From positions 1 through 8,975 of the forward strand of contig DAOUHB010000252.1 of NCBI GenBank assembly GCA_034428935.1: a stretch of DNA of 8,975 nt. The letters are read 5' to 3'. The notes beneath the pieces were generated by a model. The model ran no database searches. It was not told where the DNA came from and saw nothing but the letters and a program-made list of their open reading frames with translations. Made by a program: the position numbers and the translations under genes. Position 1 is the stretch's first letter. Each line of letters opens with the position of its first letter. Positions 7,001 to 8,975 of the stretch are shown one piece after another. The stretch comes from JAAYZQ01 sp034428935. Its GTDB lineage: Bacteria > Chloroflexota > Anaerolineae > JAAYZQ01.

Positions 7001-7649
7001 CTTCGGCGGTTGCGGCTTTCATGCCCTGCGCTGGGAGACGCAGACGGTCCAGGAGATGGCCCACCGCCTGATCGAGCTGGCGGAGCAGAAGGACCTGCCG
7101 ATGTTTCGCCCCTTCGCGCTGATCCACCAGAGCTGGGCTCAGGCCCTGGGGGGCGGGGACAGGCCGACCATCGCCCAGATCCGGGACGGCCTGGCGGCGT
7201 GGCGGGCGATGGGACACCGGTCTGGCACTCCGTTTCTGCTGGGCCTGCTGGCCGAGATGCTCCAGCACAGCGGGGCCTGGGATGAGGCACTGTCCACAGC
7301 GGAGGAGGCGCTGGCCCTTGCGGTCGAGACCGGCGCGCCCCACCGCCCCGATTTGTACCGGCTGAAGGGGGAGCTCCTCACGGAGCGGCCGGCACCAACA
7401 GGCGCAGGGCAGCCTCCGGACGCCGACGAGGCCGAGGCCTGCTTCCACATGGCCATAAACGAGGCCCGGCAGATCGGGGCCAAACTACTCGAGCTGCGGG
7501 CCACGGTGAGCCTGGCCCGACTGTGGGCCGGGCAGGGCAAGCGGGCAGAGGCCCACCGGGCCCTGGCCGAGATCTATGGCTGGTTCAGCGAAGGGTTCGA
7601 CACCCCCGATTTGCAGGCGGCCAAGGCGTTGTTGGATACACTCTCATAG
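4047..7649 (+). CDS. SARP-type transcriptional regulator: winged helix, BTAD, AAA/STAND ATPase and TPR domains
   Basis: This is a 1200-aa protein. The chosen ATG (4047) has GGAG at 4038-4041 and starts exactly at the domain (MGHLKLTLLGPFEA). An in-frame ATG at 4029 is possible but has no ribosome binding site. Residues 1-98 are an OmpR/DnrI-type winged helix, with the helices around 45-76 (HRREILAALLYP, LRRTLFDLRQAL) likely contacting DNA. Residues ~104-262 are the bacterial transcriptional activation domain (BTAD). The STAND-type ATPase follows from ~285, with Walker A GMAGGGKT (313-320) and Walker B LLLLLDDLQWAD (about 464-475). The C-terminal ~500 residues are helical, TPR-like repeats, probably for sensing a ligand or partner. 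There is no LuxR-type C-terminal HTH, so DNA contact rests on the N-terminus. In this family ATP binding and hydrolysis usually gate activation. Flanking SARP-type operators suggest that both neighbouring transcription units are its targets; this is inference. The inducing signal is unknown. Confidence 0.92.
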   Translation: MGHLKLTLLGPFEATSEGAAVRLPASGVACALLAYLAVEAHSTHRREILAALLYPEQPDREALAHLRRTLFDLRQALGDDDPQQPLLLASRETIRLNPAAGVELDVTAFTQALGATSAPSALPLDPDAVARLEGAVALYRGEFLGGLAVDSAPFEEWAVLKREQLHWQALGALQVLAAAYEAQGNYRQAERCARRQLALQPWQEEAHQQLMRALALGGQRSAALAQYQVCVERLEAELGVAPADETVALHQAIRSGALTRVEAGPPGAVAVPAITPRPFTPAVFVSRGGELAKLEEFLEGALAGEGRVAFVRGMAGGGKTALLAQFARQAMVRHPDLVAVGGNCNAYAGSGDPYLPFREILQLMSGEIEAHRAGGSLSPEHARRLWGLLPVTAQALATVGPDLVGTFVPGEPLLRRIQAFAPDGTARRERLEALARREGRAPSQADLFDQVTRVVHAVAAQHPLLLLLDDLQWADQGTVSLLFHLGRRLGGGRMLVVGAYRTATVAMGSSSPGTIDEGEVWERHALEPVVHEFARNWGDIEIDLDRADGRAFVEAFVDTEPNRLDAAFRETLYQHTEGNPLFTIELLRGLQEWGALVRDEEGRWVAGPALHWRRLPARVEAVIAERLGRLPAECQRLLSVASVEGLEFTAEVLASVTGLGLSRVIYHLSETLGKQHRLVRPSRLLRRMPGGQTLSCYRFAHILFQRYAYDHVDEVARAHLHRLVAEALEGLRVEGATGAEVDAQDPAGPQQLARHWEAAGRFDKAAACLLQAGNRAGQLSAYGEAVQLLRQGLALVGRLPEGSERAQLQKQLLIGLARPLLPVQGWASAERAQLAQQALDLERQGPANEADLIGALYLDAEILSARGKFAEALDLAELLLFLAQRSDTPAYVALGYYARGWGRFFSGCLAESITDLRQALAIYDRPRHAPLLPWVDADLGVGCLSILALALCYMGYADQALSCSRQALAQARELARPLVEAEALTFGGCGFHALRWETQTVQEMAHRLIELAEQKDLPMFRPFALIHQSWAQALGGGDRPTIAQIRDGLAAWRAMGHRSGTPFLLGLLAEMLQHSGAWDEALSTAEEALALAVETGAPHRPDLYRLKGELLTERPAPTGAGQPPDADEAEACFHMAINEARQIGAKLLELRATVSLARLWAGQGKRAEAHRALAEIYGWFSEGFDTPDLQAAKALLDTLS

Positions 7650-7661
7650 AACCCTTCTGAG

Positions 7662-7693
7662 CTCAAGCGCTCGGCTACCTTCGCGCTCGTGAG
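7662..7693 (+). terminator. Imperfect stem-loop after the regulator gene
   Basis: CTCA-AGCGC (7662-7670) pairs with GCGCT and TGAG (7683-7687, 7690-7693) across a 12-nt loop, with a 2-nt bulge (CG). This gives nine pairs starting 13 nt after the stop codon. No T-tract follows, so termination would be weak or need a factor. It separates the regulator from the next promoter. Confidence 0.3.
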
Positions 7694-7753
7694 AACCACG
7701 ATGCGTGCTCCGCATCCCCGCATCTTCTTTCACTTGCCCCGCACTTTCCCCTT

Positions 7754-7794
7754 CCGACGGATCTCGAACGATTTTCGGACGTTCTGGGGACGTT
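7754..7794 (+). promoter_or_regulatory. SARP-type operator: four direct repeats with 11-bp period, ahead of the M49-like lipoprotein gene
   Basis: The repeats are CCGACGGA (7754-7761), CGAACGAT (7765-7772), CGGACGTT (7776-7783) and GGGACGTT (7787-7794), starting exactly 11 bp apart with ACG invariant. The first and third are identical to the first and third repeats of the operator at 3893-3933. The last octamer ends 7 nt before the -10, or 8 nt counted as a heptamer, which is the spacing known for SARP-activated promoters. The third repeat occupies the -35 position. The order and orientation relative to the -10 match the other site. Confidence 0.78.
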
Positions 7795-7801
7795 GATGTG
7801 C

Positions 7802-7807
7802 TATACC
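7802..7807 (+). promoter_or_regulatory. Extended -10 box of the M49-like lipoprotein gene
   Basis: TATACC is preceded by TGC (extended -10). The sequence 17 bp upstream (ACGTTC) is a poor -35, and the operator repeats cover it, as expected for a promoter that depends on a SARP activator. The transcript would start near 7814. Confidence 0.6.
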
Positions 7808-7813
7808 GGAACA

Positions 7814-7913
7814 AGCGCAGACCTGTGTGGCGGAGAGTGGTTGGACATCCGCGACCCCCGGAGTGTATGGCCTGGGGCGACCGGTCCAGAGTAATGCTTG
7901 AAGGAGAACGAAA
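7814..7913 (+). other. Leader of about 100 nt with a possible 7-codon ORF
   Basis: The predicted leader is about three times longer than those of the other two promoters here. An ATG at 7894 opens a seven-codon frame (MLEGERK) that ends with TAA at 7915-7917 and overlaps the ATA start of the lipoprotein gene by two bases. The ribosome binding site of the main gene lies inside this small frame, and the small frame has no good site of its own. CCCCC/GGGG (around 7855-7877) could form a hairpin, but I see no known riboswitch. Confidence 0.35.
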
Positions 7914-7916
7914 ATA
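7901..7916 (+). promoter_or_regulatory. Ribosome binding site deciding an ATA start codon
   Basis: AAGGAG at 7901-7906 is followed after 7 nt by ATA (7914-7916), the position where the lipoprotein signal begins. An in-frame TGA at 7899-7901 excludes any upstream start. The only in-frame ATG, GTG or TTG codons before the lipobox are TTG at 7944 and 7962 and GTG at 7956, inside the hydrophobic stretch with no ribosome binding site and no basic residue. ATA is therefore the best candidate start, or an ATG changed by mutation or base-calling. Confidence 0.6.
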
Positions 7917-8975
7917 AAACAGCTACTCCCGGTATCCTGTGTCTTGCTCGCCGTCGTGCTCTTGGCCGCGGCCTGCGGGCCGCTGCCATCGCCGACACCG
8001 GAGGCGGTGGGTCAAGAAATCGCCAATCCCGCTTCTGAGTACTGCCTGCAGCAGGGGGGCACACTCGACATCCGCACAGAAGCCGGTGGCGAGGTGGGCT
8101 ACTGTCAGTTCGCCGACGGCAGCGAATGCGAGGAATGGGCCTACATCCGCGGCGAGTGCCAGCCCGGCCAGCCGGCAGCCGAGGTCGCTCTGCCCGAGCC
8201 CTCGGAGGACATCATCGCCCGCGCAGCAAAGCTCAATCCGCTGGACATGTCCCAGAGCGCGCTGCTGTCCAATTTGGCCGACTGGGAGCTGGCCGTGCTG
8301 GACAGGATGAAGCAGGCGGCCGCCGCCATGGACGCGGCTTACTGGCAACAGGTGGACCCGGACGATGAGGCGCTCTTCCGCAGCCTGGCCGGTGCCACGG
8401 ACCCGACCGAGGCGGCCGAGCGCTTGATGCTGGACGCCAACTACGGCCGCTGGGATCGCTTTGACGAATTTCTGCCTTTTCTGGGCGACGAGCCGCGTCC
8501 GGCCGGTGGCTACGTCTACCCGCCGGACCTGGCCAAGGAGGAGATGGACGCCTACATCGCCGCCCATCCCGACGAGAAAGACGGCCTGCTCAGCCCATTC
8601 ACCGTTGTGCAGCGGGACGGGGACCGGCTGGTCGCCGTGCCCTACCATGAGGCCTATGCCGAGTTCGTCCTTCCGGCGGCCGATCTGCTGGACCAGGCGG
8701 CCGCGCTCAGCCAAAATGAGTCACTGGCCGCGTACCTGCGGCTGGAGGCGGAGGCTTTGCGGGCCGACGAGTACTTTGACGCCGACATGGCCTGGCTGGA
8801 CCTCGACTCAAACCTGGATATCAGCATCGGGCCCCACGAGGTCTATGACGACCAACTCACGGGGCAGAAAGCCTTCTACAAGGCCAACGTGCTGATCGTC
8901 GACCGGCCGGCCGCCGAGCAGTTGTCGGCGCTGATGGCCGCCGTACCGGCACTGCAGGCCCGCCTGCCCGTGCCC
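7914..8975 (+). CDS. Lipoprotein fusing a DUF333 domain to an M49 (dipeptidyl-peptidase III-like) peptidase, 3' end missing
   Basis: The frame is open for 354 codons to the window edge. The N-terminus (K-Q-L-L-P-V-S then a hydrophobic run ending LAAAC) is a lipoprotein signal with the lipidated Cys at 21. Residues ~36-82 are one DUF333 unit (NPASEYC, VGYCQF, GSECEEWAYIRGEC) with four Cys, very like the first unit of the lipoprotein at 2069-3448. From ~95 the sequence resembles the N-terminal part of M49 zinc peptidases. The best landmark is at about 298-315, DSNLDISIGPHEVYDDQL, matching the region those enzymes carry before the active site. The zinc motif (HEXXGH) would lie beyond the window, so activity cannot be judged. 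M49 enzymes remove dipeptides from peptide N-termini; this one would act outside the cytoplasm. It has no ATG start (see the ATA site). The upstream SARP-type operator suggests control by the neighbouring regulator. Confidence 0.8.
   Translation, partial: MKQLLPVSCVLLAVVLLAAACGPLPSPTPEAVGQEIANPASEYCLQQGGTLDIRTEAGGEVGYCQFADGSECEEWAYIRGECQPGQPAAEVALPEPSEDIIARAAKLNPLDMSQSALLSNLADWELAVLDRMKQAAAAMDAAYWQQVDPDDEALFRSLAGATDPTEAAERLMLDANYGRWDRFDEFLPFLGDEPRPAGGYVYPPDLAKEEMDAYIAAHPDEKDGLLSPFTVVQRDGDRLVAVPYHEAYAEFVLPAADLLDQAAALSQNESLAAYLRLEAEALRADEYFDADMAWLDLDSNLDISIGPHEVYDDQLTGQKAFYKANVLIVDRPAAEQLSALMAAVPALQARLPVP

Noticed and set aside
7705..7917. 70-codon plus-strand frame before the M49-like gene
   Set aside because: It runs through the operator and the -10 box, lacks a ribosome binding site, and has no recognisable sequence. 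Only its last seven codons (ATG at 7894) are kept as a possible leader ORF.

Overview
The window is GC-rich bacterial DNA. Several features point to a member of the Chloroflexota (Anaerolineae/Caldilineae-like): a very large winged-helix/BTAD/AAA/TPR regulator, lipoproteins with repeated DUF333 domains, a TolB-type (PD40) tail ending in WQP, a membrane-anchored bactofilin-like protein, and a small protein of a type I recall from that phylum. This placement is inferred from family content, not from a marker gene.

Layout. At 3-149 there is the C-terminal tail of an unidentified gene, with base composition unlike the rest. From 3841 down to 236 lies a probable four-gene minus-strand operon: a 77-aa small protein, a lipoprotein with three DUF333 domains and a TolB-like tail, a bactofilin-like multi-pass membrane protein, and a SHOCT-domain protein with an Arg-rich N-terminus. 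Divergent from it, on the plus strand, is a 1200-aa regulator with a SARP-type DNA-binding domain (4047-7649). Downstream of that is a second lipoprotein gene (7914 to the window edge) that joins a DUF333 domain to an M49 (dipeptidyl-peptidase III-like) peptidase region. Its only plausible start codon is ATA.

The most interesting signal is in the control regions. The promoter of the minus-strand operon (3880-3933) and that of the peptidase gene (7754-7807) share a 54-bp element, identical at 42 positions when read in the direction of transcription. Each has four direct repeats at an exact 11-bp period (ACG-N8-ACG-N8-ACG-N8-ACG), ending 9 bp before an extended -10 box, with no recognisable -35. 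This is the operator geometry known for SARP activators such as DnrI and ActII-ORF4, and a protein with that type of DNA-binding domain is encoded between the two sites. The regulator's own promoter is different: a near-consensus sigma-70 promoter with 17-bp spacing and no such repeats.

The inference is a self-contained regulatory island. A constitutively made STAND-type ATPase/SARP regulator would switch on two flanking transcription units that encode envelope lipoproteins and membrane proteins. Other points are a probable frameshift at the 3' end of the three-DUF333 lipoprotein gene and a perfect 9-bp stem-loop at the stop codon of the bactofilin-like gene.
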